This document shows positions 1-7,853 of a DNA stretch of 9,019 bases, in pieces; position 1 is the stretch's first letter, and every line of letters begins with the position of its first letter. The notes under the pieces are model-generated. The model searched no databases. It was not told where the DNA came from and was given only the letters and a program-made list of their open reading frames with translations. Both the position numbers and the translations under genes were made by a program. Location: the NCBI GenBank assembly GCA_902767055.1, contig CACXFX010000066.1, positions 1-9,019 on the forward strand. Reading direction: 5' to 3'. The DNA is from an uncultured Pseudomonadota bacterium. Lineage in GTDB: Bacteria > Pseudomonadota > Alphaproteobacteria > RF32 > CAG-239.

Positions 1-33
1 ACGGGGTTCGATTCCGGTCTATTAATTTTACCA
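1..33 (+). ncRNA. Possible 3' end of a tRNA-like RNA gene, cut by the window edge
   Basis: Positions 4-15 read GGGGTTCGATTCC, which closely resembles a tRNA T-loop, and ACCA at 30-33 could be an encoded 3' end lying directly against a terminator palindrome. The fit to a normal tRNA is poor. The T-stem (2-6 against 14-18) pairs only at the two loop-proximal positions, and 12 nt separate position 18 from the CCA where a tRNA has 8. It could be the end of a non-standard tRNA-like RNA, a decayed tRNA, or chance. Most of the gene would lie outside the window, so this stays tentative. Confidence 0.25.
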
Positions 34-68
34 ATAAAAAAAACGGGTATAAAACCCGCTTTTTTTAT

Positions 69-71
<3 letters not shown>
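31..71. terminator. Two-way intrinsic terminator palindrome between convergent RNA genes
   Basis: A GC-rich core (CGGGT at 44-48, loop ATAAA, ACCCG at 54-58) is flanked by an A-run (36-43) and a T-run (60-66), so it has terminator form on both strands. The symmetry continues outward: CCAATAAAAAAA (31-42) is the exact reverse complement of 60-71. This gives a stem of about 17 bp with one A/C mismatch (43/59). For the - strand tRNA-Ala the terminator starts at the encoded CCA, and the CCA itself (71-69) lies in the base of the stem. Confidence 0.85.
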
Positions 72-193
<122 letters not shown>

Positions 194-253
194 TAATCTC
201 GCCTCGGTCGCTTTCCGCTCCCTTGCTCGATAACAAAACTCTCCCGCTTGTGG

Positions 254-281
254 TGAAAACAACATTTAGAGGTTGTTTTCA
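254..281. repeat. Hairpin between the two 69-bp repeat copies
   Basis: TGAAAACAAC (254-263) and GTTGTTTTCA (272-281) form a perfect 10-bp inverted repeat around the 8-nt loop ATTTAGAG. No T-run follows on either strand, so it is not a classic terminator. It could be a processing site or a remnant of an inserted element. The function is unknown. Confidence 0.7.
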
Positions 282-289
282 TCCTCGCG

Positions 290-309
290 CCCAACTGAGC
301 TATACCCCC
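290..309 (-). pseudogene. Fragment of tRNA-Ala (first 20 nt only)
   Basis: On the - strand, 309-290 reads GGGGGTATAGCTCAGTTGGG, identical to nt 1-20 of the intact tRNA-Ala at 144-69. It covers the 5' acceptor strand and half of the D-arm. The sequence then changes abruptly, with no anticodon or T-arm, so it cannot fold as a tRNA. It lies within repeat copy 2. Confidence 0.9.
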
Positions 310-358
310 GTAATAATTTTTAAGCCTTCGCACCTCAGTTGCTCGGTCATCGGTTTTT
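290..358. repeat. 69-bp direct repeat, copy 2
   Basis: This is an exact copy of 125-193. It contains the 20-nt tRNA-Ala 5' fragment and the same 49-bp upstream flank. If that flank includes the tRNA promoter, this copy would be a second promoter about 165 bp upstream of the first, firing leftwards through the fragment and hairpin into the intact tRNA gene. That role is inferred. Confidence 0.97.
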
Positions 359-419
359 CTAAGAGTAACAGAGGGCTGAAACAACAACCTTATTGCACAA
401 AAAAAAGTGAATGTCAAAT

Positions 420-444
420 AAAAAAATCAATTTTTGATATTTTT
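420..444. repeat. Imperfect A/T-rich palindrome
   Basis: ATCAA (426-430) pairs with TTGAT (434-438) around a TTT loop. The pairing continues, after one A/A mismatch, through the flanking A-run and T-run. The stem is nearly all A-T, so as RNA it would be weak. The T-rich tract to 453 gives it a faint terminator look on the + strand. It may simply be low-complexity spacer. Confidence 0.3.
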
Positions 445-591
445 TTGTTTTTTCTTCGATTCCAGGATGACATTATTGTCGATGACAGAGCGGTGTGGAT
501 TGCGATGAGGCGAAAAAAATATAAAGCATTAAATGATTTTTAATTTTTTTGTATGTAAAATGGCAAGAGATTTTAAAAGACAGATAGAAAG

Positions 592-1968
592 ATGTTCAAA
601 CAAGTTGTTACATTTTTGGCTTTGACGCGCCTGACTTCCGCCATCGAACAGAATTTAAGCGGAGCGTCCGGTTTTTTTCAGCATTATTTTGCAGGAACGG
701 ACAACTTAAGAATCGTTTCAATCATACTGTTGTTGCTCGCGTTTATTCTGTTTTTGTTTTTGGTTGTGATTTTGTATATTAAATCACTTCTGTCATTTAT
801 CAAAGAAAGTGAAGATTCCTTTAAGGGCGGTAGTTCGAGCGGGGCATCGCAGAGCCGTCAGGCGGGCGTTGAAGATGCGGAGCTTGAAAAAGAGCTTGAA
901 AAAGAGCTTGAACGCGATTTGGAAGCGACCAGAATCAATCGTGAAGTTAAAACAGAAAAGCAAAAGAAAGAAGTTAATAATAAAAAACAACGCGAAAAAC
1001 AGGCTGAAAATGTTTTAAGGCAACAGGTGCCGGTTGCACCTTCACGCTCGGCAGCGCTTGAATTTGACTGGAAAACGGGGCGTGTCGGTGAGTTAGATGA
1101 GCTTTCGGCCGGTATCGGCGGGTTATATAACAATGCAATGCCGCAAACGTTAAGTGAATTGACGGGATTGATTATCAATATGCTCGGGCGCGGTATTGAT
1201 GCCGGTAAAATTGCGCAGACCGTCAAAAGCAAAGCGGGGCCGCTGGCTTCAGAAGAAGAAATTATCCAGACGGTTGATGCCATTAAGAGTTTTATTTCTA
1301 TTGCCAATAACGGTAAGTTTTCTCAATTGCCGGATGCCGAGTTGTTGCCTGAGCCGCAAGAGGCGCTTTTAAGGCTTGCTTATGGTAAAACCGATGAATG
1401 TCTTTCTTTAATGGAGGCGTTAATCAACAATATGGTCGATAAAGCTTCGCAAAGCAATATGACCCAAAAGCGTGACATTATCTTTTTAGAGGCTTCGAAT
1501 TATGCTTGCATTTTCGGTTCCATCGCGTCAATCGAGAGAGATTTTGAGTTGGCCGGAAGTGCTTTTGAGCTTGCCATAGAATTGTCGCCGAAAAATGCCA
1601 ATGCATGGTCGCGTTCGGGTGATGCCTGTGATGCAACAAAGACAGACAGCAAAGCAATGCTTGCTTATCAAAATGTTTTGGCTCTTGCCGATGAAAATCT
1701 TTATCCGCATCAGATTGCCAATGCCAGTAAGCATTTAGCGGCTTTTTATGAGGCTCAGGGCGATGATAAAAAGGCCAAAATGCTCGAAAAGAACGCTCAA
1801 AGATACTATGAAATGATCGGTATTGATAAGGAGCTCAGCATAAAAGAACAGGAAATTATCGCAATCATTGAAGATAAACAATCAGAGCAAATGCCCGAGA
1901 CGGTCGGAAAATTGCTTAATTTATCATTGCAAAAACAAAAACAGCGCAGTTTTATTAAAGCGATATAA
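592..1968 (+). CDS. Unassigned membrane-anchored coiled-coil protein with TPR-like repeats
   Basis: I do not recognise this 458-residue protein as a named family. Residues 41-63 form one strong transmembrane helix (IVSIILLLLAFILFLFLVV). A Gly/Ser-rich linker follows (79-88), then a highly charged coiled coil (about 94-145) that contains ELEKELEKELER, and a Pro-containing break near 147-151. A helical domain spans about 160-285. Three TPR-like repeats lie at about 297-335, 336-369 and 371-410, with signatures such as AGSAFELAIELSP, NAWSRSGDACDA and HLAAFYEAQGDDKKA. The C-terminus (411-458) is helical. The likely layout is an inner-membrane anchor with a large cytoplasmic interaction module; the topology is inferred. 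The only candidate ribosome site is a weak AGAAAG just before the ATG. The gene lies 105 bp before glyS and need not share its transcript. It could be a scaffold or assembly factor, but no catalytic motif is visible. Confidence 0.85.
   Translation: MFKQVVTFLALTRLTSAIEQNLSGASGFFQHYFAGTDNLRIVSIILLLLAFILFLFLVVILYIKSLLSFIKESEDSFKGGSSSGASQSRQAGVEDAELEKELEKELERDLEATRINREVKTEKQKKEVNNKKQREKQAENVLRQQVPVAPSRSAALEFDWKTGRVGELDELSAGIGGLYNNAMPQTLSELTGLIINMLGRGIDAGKIAQTVKSKAGPLASEEEIIQTVDAIKSFISIANNGKFSQLPDAELLPEPQEALLRLAYGKTDECLSLMEALINNMVDKASQSNMTQKRDIIFLEASNYACIFGSIASIERDFELAGSAFELAIELSPKNANAWSRSGDACDATKTDSKAMLAYQNVLALADENLYPHQIANASKHLAAFYEAQGDDKKAKMLEKNAQRYYEMIGIDKELSIKEQEIIAIIEDKQSEQMPETVGKLLNLSLQKQKQRSFIKAI
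880..915 (+). repeat. 12-bp tandem repeat, three units, inside the coiled coil
   Basis: GAGCTTGAAAAA occurs twice in tandem (880-891, 892-903), followed by the variant GAGCTTGAACGC (904-915). The units are in frame and encode ELEK-ELEK-ELER (residues 97-108). Each unit adds four residues, so a change in copy number would alter coiled-coil length without a frameshift. Confidence 0.9.
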
Positions 1969-2002
1969 ATAAGGGCAGAAAAGTTTTTTTTGCATCTCGC
2001 TC

Positions 2003-2029
2003 TTGCTTTTTTTTTAAATTTAATATAAA
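2003..2029 (+). promoter_or_regulatory. Weak candidate promoter for glyS
   Basis: TTGCTT (2003-2008) and TATAAA (2024-2029), separated by 15 bp, resemble -35 and -10 boxes, with the ATG 44 bp downstream. The spacing is short and the region is A/T-rich, so chance matches are likely. Confidence 0.25.
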
Positions 2030-2073
2030 ACGACAAAAGTTTAATTTTAATCTGTAACAAAGGATTTTTTATT

Positions 2074-3438
2074 ATGGCAGCAACAACAATGGATCAGCTT
2101 GTTTCACTTTGCAAGCGCAGAGGTTTTATTTTTCAAAATGCCGATATTTACGGCGGTATGCAAGGTGTGTATGACTACGGGCCATTGGGTGTTGAGCTCA
2201 AAAACAATCTCAAAGCCGCGTGGTGGCGTGCCATGGTTTATGAGCGCGACGATGTCGAAGGTTTGGATGCCGCTATTTTAACCAACCGAAAAGTGTTGAA
2301 GTATTCCGGCCATGAAGATACATTTTCTGATCCGATGTGTGACTGCAAAAAGTGCAAAGGCCGCTTCAGAGCAGACCATATTACGGACGGGAAATGCCCC
2401 AATTGCGGTTCAACCGAATTGACCGAGCCGCGGCCGTTTAATTTGATGTTCAAAACACAGGTCGGGCCTGTCGAGTCGGATGAAAATTTGGCTTATTTGC
2501 GCCCTGAAACAGCTCAGGCTATTTTTACCCAATTTAAGAACGTTGTTGATTCGACATCGCGCAAGTTGCCGTTTGGGATTGCGCAAATCGGCAAATCTTT
2601 CAGAAATGAAATTACGCCGCGCAACTTTATTTTCCGCGTGCGTGAATTTGAACAGGCCGAGCTTGAATATTTTGTTTATCCCGGAGATGATGAAAAATAT
2701 CATGAGCTTTGGAAAGAGGAACGTATCAACTGGTGGCTCGAGCAGGGTTTAACACGCGAGAATATTAATATTTATACAACACCGAAAGAAGATCTTGCGC
2801 ACTATGCCAAAGCCTGTTATGACATCGAATATCGTTTTCCGCACGGCATGGAAGAGTTGGAAGGCATTGCCAATCGCCGCGATTATGACTTGGGCAACCA
2901 TACCAAAGGTCAGGAAGAATTTGATTTGGAGGCGCATTGTCATCAAAATCCCGATTCGACAACCAAGCTTTGTATCCGCGATGAAGAGGCGGGTAAATGG
3001 GTTATTCCGTTTGTTATCGAGCCGTCAATGGGAGTTGACAGGGCCGTGTTGGCCGTGTTGACCGAGGCTTATACCGAAGAAGATTTGGGTGGTGGCAACA
3101 GCCGAATTGTGTTAAAGCTTAAAAAGCATTTGGCGCCGATCAAAGTTGCGATTATTCCTTTAAAGAAGAACAGTGAAGCGATTATGGCAAAATGCCACGA
3201 GCTTAAAAACAAATTGATGAAGCTCGGTATCGGTCGTGTGGCGCTTGAAAATACCGGCAACATCGGTAAAGCCTATCGCCGCCATGACGAGGTGGGTACG
3301 CCGCTTTGTTTGACGGTTGATTTTGAAACGATTGAAAACAGCCCCGAATCGGTGACGGTGCGTGATCGTGACACAATGGAGCAAATCCGTGTCAATACCG
3401 CTGATTTGCCGGCCTATTTGCGAGAGTATTTTCTGTAA
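2074..3438 (+). CDS. glyS: Glycyl-tRNA synthetase, single-chain (alpha2) type
   Basis: The enzyme charges tRNA-Gly with glycine in the cytoplasm, using ATP. The 454 residues match the length and layout of the homodimeric class II GlyRS, not the two-subunit GlyQ/GlyS enzyme. The N-terminal [20 protein letters not shown] (24-43) is typical. A zinc-ribbon insertion follows, with Cys91-x2-Cys94 and Cys108-x2-Cys111 (Cys89 also nearby). [10 protein letters not shown] lies at 142-151, motif 2 ([11 protein letters not shown]) at 173-183, [10 protein letters not shown] at 264-273, and motif 3 ([14 protein letters not shown]) at 316-329. The C-terminal anticodon-binding domain occupies about 355-454. 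All key class II motifs appear intact. The ATG has a good Shine-Dalgarno AAAGGA (2059-2064) 9 nt upstream. A 139-bp gap separates it from the mre operon, so it is probably a separate unit. The symbol is used loosely; glyQS is also used for this type. Confidence 0.95.
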   Translation: MAATTMDQLVSLCKRRGFIFQNADIYGGMQGVYDYGPLGVELKNNLKAAWWRAMVYERDDVEGLDAAILTNRKVLKYSGHEDTFSDPMCDCKKCKGRFRADHITDGKCPNCGSTELTEPRPFNLMFKTQVGPVESDENLAYLRPETAQAIFTQFKNVVDSTSRKLPFGIAQIGKSFRNEITPRNFIFRVREFEQAELEYFVYPGDDEKYHELWKEERINWWLEQGLTRENINIYTTPKEDLAHYAKACYDIEYRFPHGMEELEGIANRRDYDLGNHTKGQEEFDLEAHCHQNPDSTTKLCIRDEEAGKWVIPFVIEPSMGVDRAVLAVLTEAYTEEDLGGGNSRIVLKLKKHLAPIKVAIIPLKKNSEAIMAKCHELKNKLMKLGIGRVALENTGNIGKAYRRHDEVGTPLCLTVDFETIENSPESVTVRDRDTMEQIRVNTADLPAYLREYFL

Positions 3439-3506
3439 AAACCGTGTGTCAATTACATATCGATGAAAAATGCATCGCAAAAAGTGTTGATGCCAAAAAA
3501 AATATA

Positions 3507-4618
<1,112 letters not shown>

Positions 4619-4654
4619 GGCAAGCCGCGGAGATATTCTTTTAAGGATAAAAAA

Positions 4655-5515
4655 ATGAAACGTCGCCGCGTGTTGTTTATTCAACTCAGTCAATTTCGCA
4701 TTTTTCTGCGAAAATTTGCTGTCAGTGCGGTTGTTTTTGTTGCGCTCGGGCTCATTGTTTTGGGTAAATCGGGCAATGCGTATTTAAATGCCTTTCAAAG
4801 CGGTGTTTCAAGAGTTTTAAATCCTGTTATTCGGGTCTTTGAGTTGCCCGGTGACGGGGTTTATTTTTTGTACGCCAAAGTAAGTGATATTGTCCGTGTT
4901 TATCAGGAAAATAAATCGTTAAAAGAAGAGAAAAAGATTTGGCAATCCGATAAAAGCAGACTTCAGGCTTTGCGTCTTGAAAACAGGCTTTTGGCCGAGA
5001 TGCTTCATTATACACCGCCTAAAGAAGCCGAATTTATCACGGCAAAGGTTATTTCGGTTGAGGGGGACGGATTTTCGCATTCGTTAACCGTTTTTATCCC
5101 CGATATGAAAGACGTTAAAAAAGGGCAGGTCGTTTTGCACGAGGCAAACCTCATCGGGCGGATAGATGATATTAACGGAGCTTATGCGCGCGTTTTGCTC
5201 ATTACCGATATCAGTTCAAAAATTCCCGTTTTGATTGAGAGGACAAATGCAAAGGCAATTTTATCGGGTAATAATACAGATATGTTAAATTTGCTTTATA
5301 CCACATCGGAAAATGCGCCGGTTGTCGGGGATAAGATCGTGACATCGGGGGTTGGCGGTATTTTTCCGAGCGGACTTGATATCGGCCGGATTGTGTCGGC
5401 AGATACGCATGAAATTAAAGTCAAAGCATTTGCCAATATTGAATCAATCGAGTATGTGTATATTGTGGATTATGGTTTTGAAACACCTCTTCTTTTAGAG
5501 GAGGAAAAGCATTGA
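4655..5515 (+). CDS. mreC: Rod-shape-determining protein MreC
   Basis: MreC is the bitopic elongasome protein that links MreB and MreD to PBP2 and is thought to switch PBP2 into its active form. The 286 residues show a basic cytoplasmic N-terminus (MKRRR, then a second basic patch to residue 20) and one membrane helix at about 21-37. A coiled coil for dimerisation lies at about 75-118, and the periplasmic beta-rich MreC core at about 125-272. The core contains the family signature TSGVGGIFPSGLDIG (230-244). The acidic tail LLEEEKH follows. The ATG has AAGGA (4643-4647) 7 nt upstream. The stop overlaps the mreD start by 4 bp, consistent with translational coupling. No truncation is evident. 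Confidence 0.96.
   Translation: MKRRRVLFIQLSQFRIFLRKFAVSAVVFVALGLIVLGKSGNAYLNAFQSGVSRVLNPVIRVFELPGDGVYFLYAKVSDIVRVYQENKSLKEEKKIWQSDKSRLQALRLENRLLAEMLHYTPPKEAEFITAKVISVEGDGFSHSLTVFIPDMKDVKKGQVVLHEANLIGRIDDINGAYARVLLITDISSKIPVLIERTNAKAILSGNNTDMLNLLYTTSENAPVVGDKIVTSGVGGIFPSGLDIGRIVSADTHEIKVKAFANIESIEYVYIVDYGFETPLLLEEEKH
5498..5504 (+). promoter_or_regulatory. Strong ribosome binding site deciding the TTG start of mreD
   Basis: GAGGAGG lies inside the last codons of mreC, 7 nt before the TTG at 5512. It is the closest match to the anti-Shine-Dalgarno sequence among the operon's starts. This supports a non-ATG start overlapping the mreC stop codon. Confidence 0.7.
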
Positions 5516-6048
5516 AAGAATCGTTTCGGGAAATGACGGTTAATTATTTAAAAACGCTGATACCGTTTTTTTCGACTTTGCTTTTGGTGCTTATTTGTTT
5601 TGTGCCGACGCATATCCCTTTGTCGCATTTTTTGCGGCCGGATGTCGGATTGGCATGCGTTTATTTTTGGGTTTTATACCACAGAGATGTTTTCGGTCTG
5701 GCCGCTCTTGCTTTGCTCGGAATTATTGTTGATACGTTAAGCGGAACGCCGCTCGGGGTTCATATTGCGGTTTTTGTTTTTGTATATTTGATGACGATTT
5801 ATTTTGGTAATTTGGTAAATACAAAACCGTTTATCGTCAGTTGGACGGGGTTTGCCTGCGTATGTTTGATGGCACTGTTTATCAAAGGTGGAATTTTGTC
5901 GCTGTATCATAGTAAAACGGTGCCGATTTTATATGTTTTGATGACGTATCTTGCCACAGTTTTGATTTATCCGCTGATAACCAAATTTAATATTTTTTTA
6001 TATGATAAATATTTGTTCGATGATGAGGCTATCTATGAACAGGGATAA
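5512..6048 (+). CDS. mreD: Rod-shape-determining membrane protein MreD
   Basis: MreD is the polytopic inner-membrane partner of MreC in the elongasome; its biochemical role is less clear than that of its neighbours. The 178-residue product has about six hydrophobic segments, at roughly 15-32, 44-57, 60-76, 80-100, 108-126 and 137-157. The family-like motifs LRPDVGLACVYFW (41-53) and VDTLSGTPLG (73-82) correspond to the conserved D-x-L-x-G-x-P-LG region of MreD. Translation starts at TTG, supported by the GAGGAGG site 7 nt upstream and the overlap with the mreC stop. Its 3' end overlaps mrdA by 14 bp. Identification rests on size, topology and position as much as on sequence, because MreD diverges fast. 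Confidence 0.92.
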   Translation: MKESFREMTVNYLKTLIPFFSTLLLVLICFVPTHIPLSHFLRPDVGLACVYFWVLYHRDVFGLAALALLGIIVDTLSGTPLGVHIAVFVFVYLMTIYFGNLVNTKPFIVSWTGFACVCLMALFIKGGILSLYHSKTVPILYVLMTYLATVLIYPLITKFNIFLYDKYLFDDEAIYEQG

Positions 6049-7840
6049 TGACAAAGGTAAAATTTTGCTTCATCGTACGCTATATGTTGCCGCATTCAGC
6101 GTGTTCGGGCTCTTTTGCTTGATTTTGAGATTGTATTTTTTGCAAGTTGTTGAAGGTGAAAAATATAAAACGCTTGCCGATGAAAACAGAATTGCAACAC
6201 GAATTTTGGTTCCGCCGCGCGGTCGTGTTTATGATCGGAACGGAATTTTGCTTGCATCAAATACTCAGGATTTTCAGGCTTTAATTGTTTCTGAACAGAC
6301 GCCCGATATTGATTTGACGCTTGAGCGATTTAAAAAGCTGATTGATTTAAGCGAAAATGAAGAGCTTAAAATCAGGCGTGAAATAAAAAATAACAGGCGT
6401 TTTGTGCCCGTTAAGCTCAAAGATAATCTTTCATTTGAAGAGGTGGCGCTTTTGCAACTGCATGCACCTGATTTGCCGGGGATAGTGATTGATGAGGGTA
6501 TCAACCGTGTGTATCCGCTTGGAAAATATACGGCGCATTTTTTGGGTTATGTCGGTGCCGTAAGCACAAAAGATGAGGGCAGCGATCCGTTGCTGTCGGT
6601 GCCGGGTTTTAAAATCGGGAAATCCGGGCTTGAAAAAGTATTTGAAAAGCGTTTACGCGGGAAAAGCGGCAATATCAAGCTGGAGGTTAATGCGTTGGGG
6701 CGTGTGATGAAAGAAATTGACCGTCAAAACGGGATTGAGGGCGAAACAATACATTTGACAATCGATTCGAGGTTGCAAAAAATTGCTCAAGATGCTTTTG
6801 GTGATCAAAGCGGTGCGGCGGTCGTGCTTGATGTGCACAGCGGTGAAATTTTGGCGTTTGTTTCCGCGCCGTCATTTGATCCGAATCTTTTTGCAAACGG
6901 TATATCTTTTGATGATTGGAATGCGCTTCTTTTAAATAATCGCAAACCCTTAAACAATAAAGTTGTTTCGGAGCATTATTCGCCCGGTTCGACATTTAAA
7001 ATCGTTGTGGCGTTGGCTGCGCTACAAGCCGGTGTTATCAATGAAAATACGATTTTTGACTGTCGCGGGGTGATGGAGCTCGGCAACCATAAATTTCATT
7101 GTTGGAAGCATTCGGGACACGGGCCCTTAAATGTTGTTGAGGCTTTAAAATATTCCTGCGATATCTTTTTTTATGAAACGGCTTTAAGATTGGGGATTGA
7201 TAAAATTGCCGATATGGCGCATCTTTTGGGGCTTGAGAACACATATAATGTGGGTTTTGAAAATATGCAAAAGGGGTTAATCCCGACAAAAGCATGGAAG
7301 GAAAAACATCTTAAAAGCAAATGGCAACAGGGTGAAACCGTCATTGCGGGGATCGGGCAGGGTTATGTTTTGGTAACGCCTTTGCAATTGGCCGTAATGT
7401 TATCACGCGTCGTTAACGGCGGTTATGAAATATCGCCGACTTTCACAAAGCTATCCTTAAAAGACAAAGCTAAAATCAAGAAATTGCCGATTGACCCGAA
7501 AAATATAGAAATTGTGAAAAAAGGTATGTATGAAGTGGTTAACTCTGTGGGTGGTACGGCAAGGCGAGCTTATTTTAATATTAACGGAATGAAAATGGGC
7601 GGTAAAACGGGAACGACACAAGTGCGTCGCATCAGCTTAAAAGAGAGGCAAACCGGTATCATCAAAGACGAAGATTTGGATTGGAAACTTAGAAATCATG
7701 CCCTTTTTGTCGGGTATGCACCGCAAGATTTGCCAAAATATGCCGTGGCGGTTGTGGTGGAGCACGGTTCATCCGGTTCTGCTATTGCGGCGCCGATTGC
7801 TTCTCAGATCTTGAAAGCGGCAATTGAGCTTGGAATTTAA
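6035..7840 (+). CDS. mrdA: Penicillin-binding protein 2 (peptidoglycan D,D-transpeptidase)
   Basis: PBP2 is the class B transpeptidase that cross-links new lateral-wall peptidoglycan in the periplasm, paired with RodA. I prefer the ATG at 6035 (601 residues) because GAGG (6025-6028) lies 6 nt upstream; the in-frame ATG at 6002 has no ribosome site and sits deep inside mreD. In this numbering there is one membrane anchor (about 14-36), then a pedestal/dimerisation domain opening with PPRGRVYDRNG (60-70). The transpeptidase domain carries SPGSTFK with the catalytic Ser319-T-F-Lys322, the second motif Ser374-Cys-Asp376, and Lys524-Thr-Gly526. Asp342, Cys356, His362 and Cys375 fall where a zinc site is known in some PBP2 proteins. 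Length is normal. The class A PBPs and PBP3/FtsI are less likely given the neighbours and the SCD motif. Confidence 0.97.
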   Translation: MNRDNDKGKILLHRTLYVAAFSVFGLFCLILRLYFLQVVEGEKYKTLADENRIATRILVPPRGRVYDRNGILLASNTQDFQALIVSEQTPDIDLTLERFKKLIDLSENEELKIRREIKNNRRFVPVKLKDNLSFEEVALLQLHAPDLPGIVIDEGINRVYPLGKYTAHFLGYVGAVSTKDEGSDPLLSVPGFKIGKSGLEKVFEKRLRGKSGNIKLEVNALGRVMKEIDRQNGIEGETIHLTIDSRLQKIAQDAFGDQSGAAVVLDVHSGEILAFVSAPSFDPNLFANGISFDDWNALLLNNRKPLNNKVVSEHYSPGSTFKIVVALAALQAGVINENTIFDCRGVMELGNHKFHCWKHSGHGPLNVVEALKYSCDIFFYETALRLGIDKIADMAHLLGLENTYNVGFENMQKGLIPTKAWKEKHLKSKWQQGETVIAGIGQGYVLVTPLQLAVMLSRVVNGGYEISPTFTKLSLKDKAKIKKLPIDPKNIEIVKKGMYEVVNSVGGTARRAYFNINGMKMGGKTGTTQVRRISLKERQTGIIKDEDLDWKLRNHALFVGYAPQDLPKYAVAVVVEHGSSGSAIAAPIASQILKAAIELGI

Positions 7841-7853
7841 GAGGGACAAAAAA

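Noticed and set aside
858..1307. 149-residue - strand frame rich in Ser and Phe
   Set aside because: It is the antisense shadow of the coiled-coil region of the 592-1968 gene. The Ser/Phe runs come from reverse-reading Glu and Lys codons.
1969..2020. Intrinsic terminator after the TPR gene
   Set aside because: T-runs are present at 1984-1991 and 2007-2015, but only weak A/T-rich or 3-bp stems precede them, so no convincing terminator hairpin is formed.
3461..3477. Hairpin CGATG/CATCG as a glyS terminator
   Set aside because: The stem is only 5 bp and is followed by A-rich sequence, with no T-run.
2160..3480. Several 60-106 residue frames on both strands across glyS
   Set aside because: All overlap a full-length, motif-complete GlyRS gene and show no recognisable protein features or ribosome sites.
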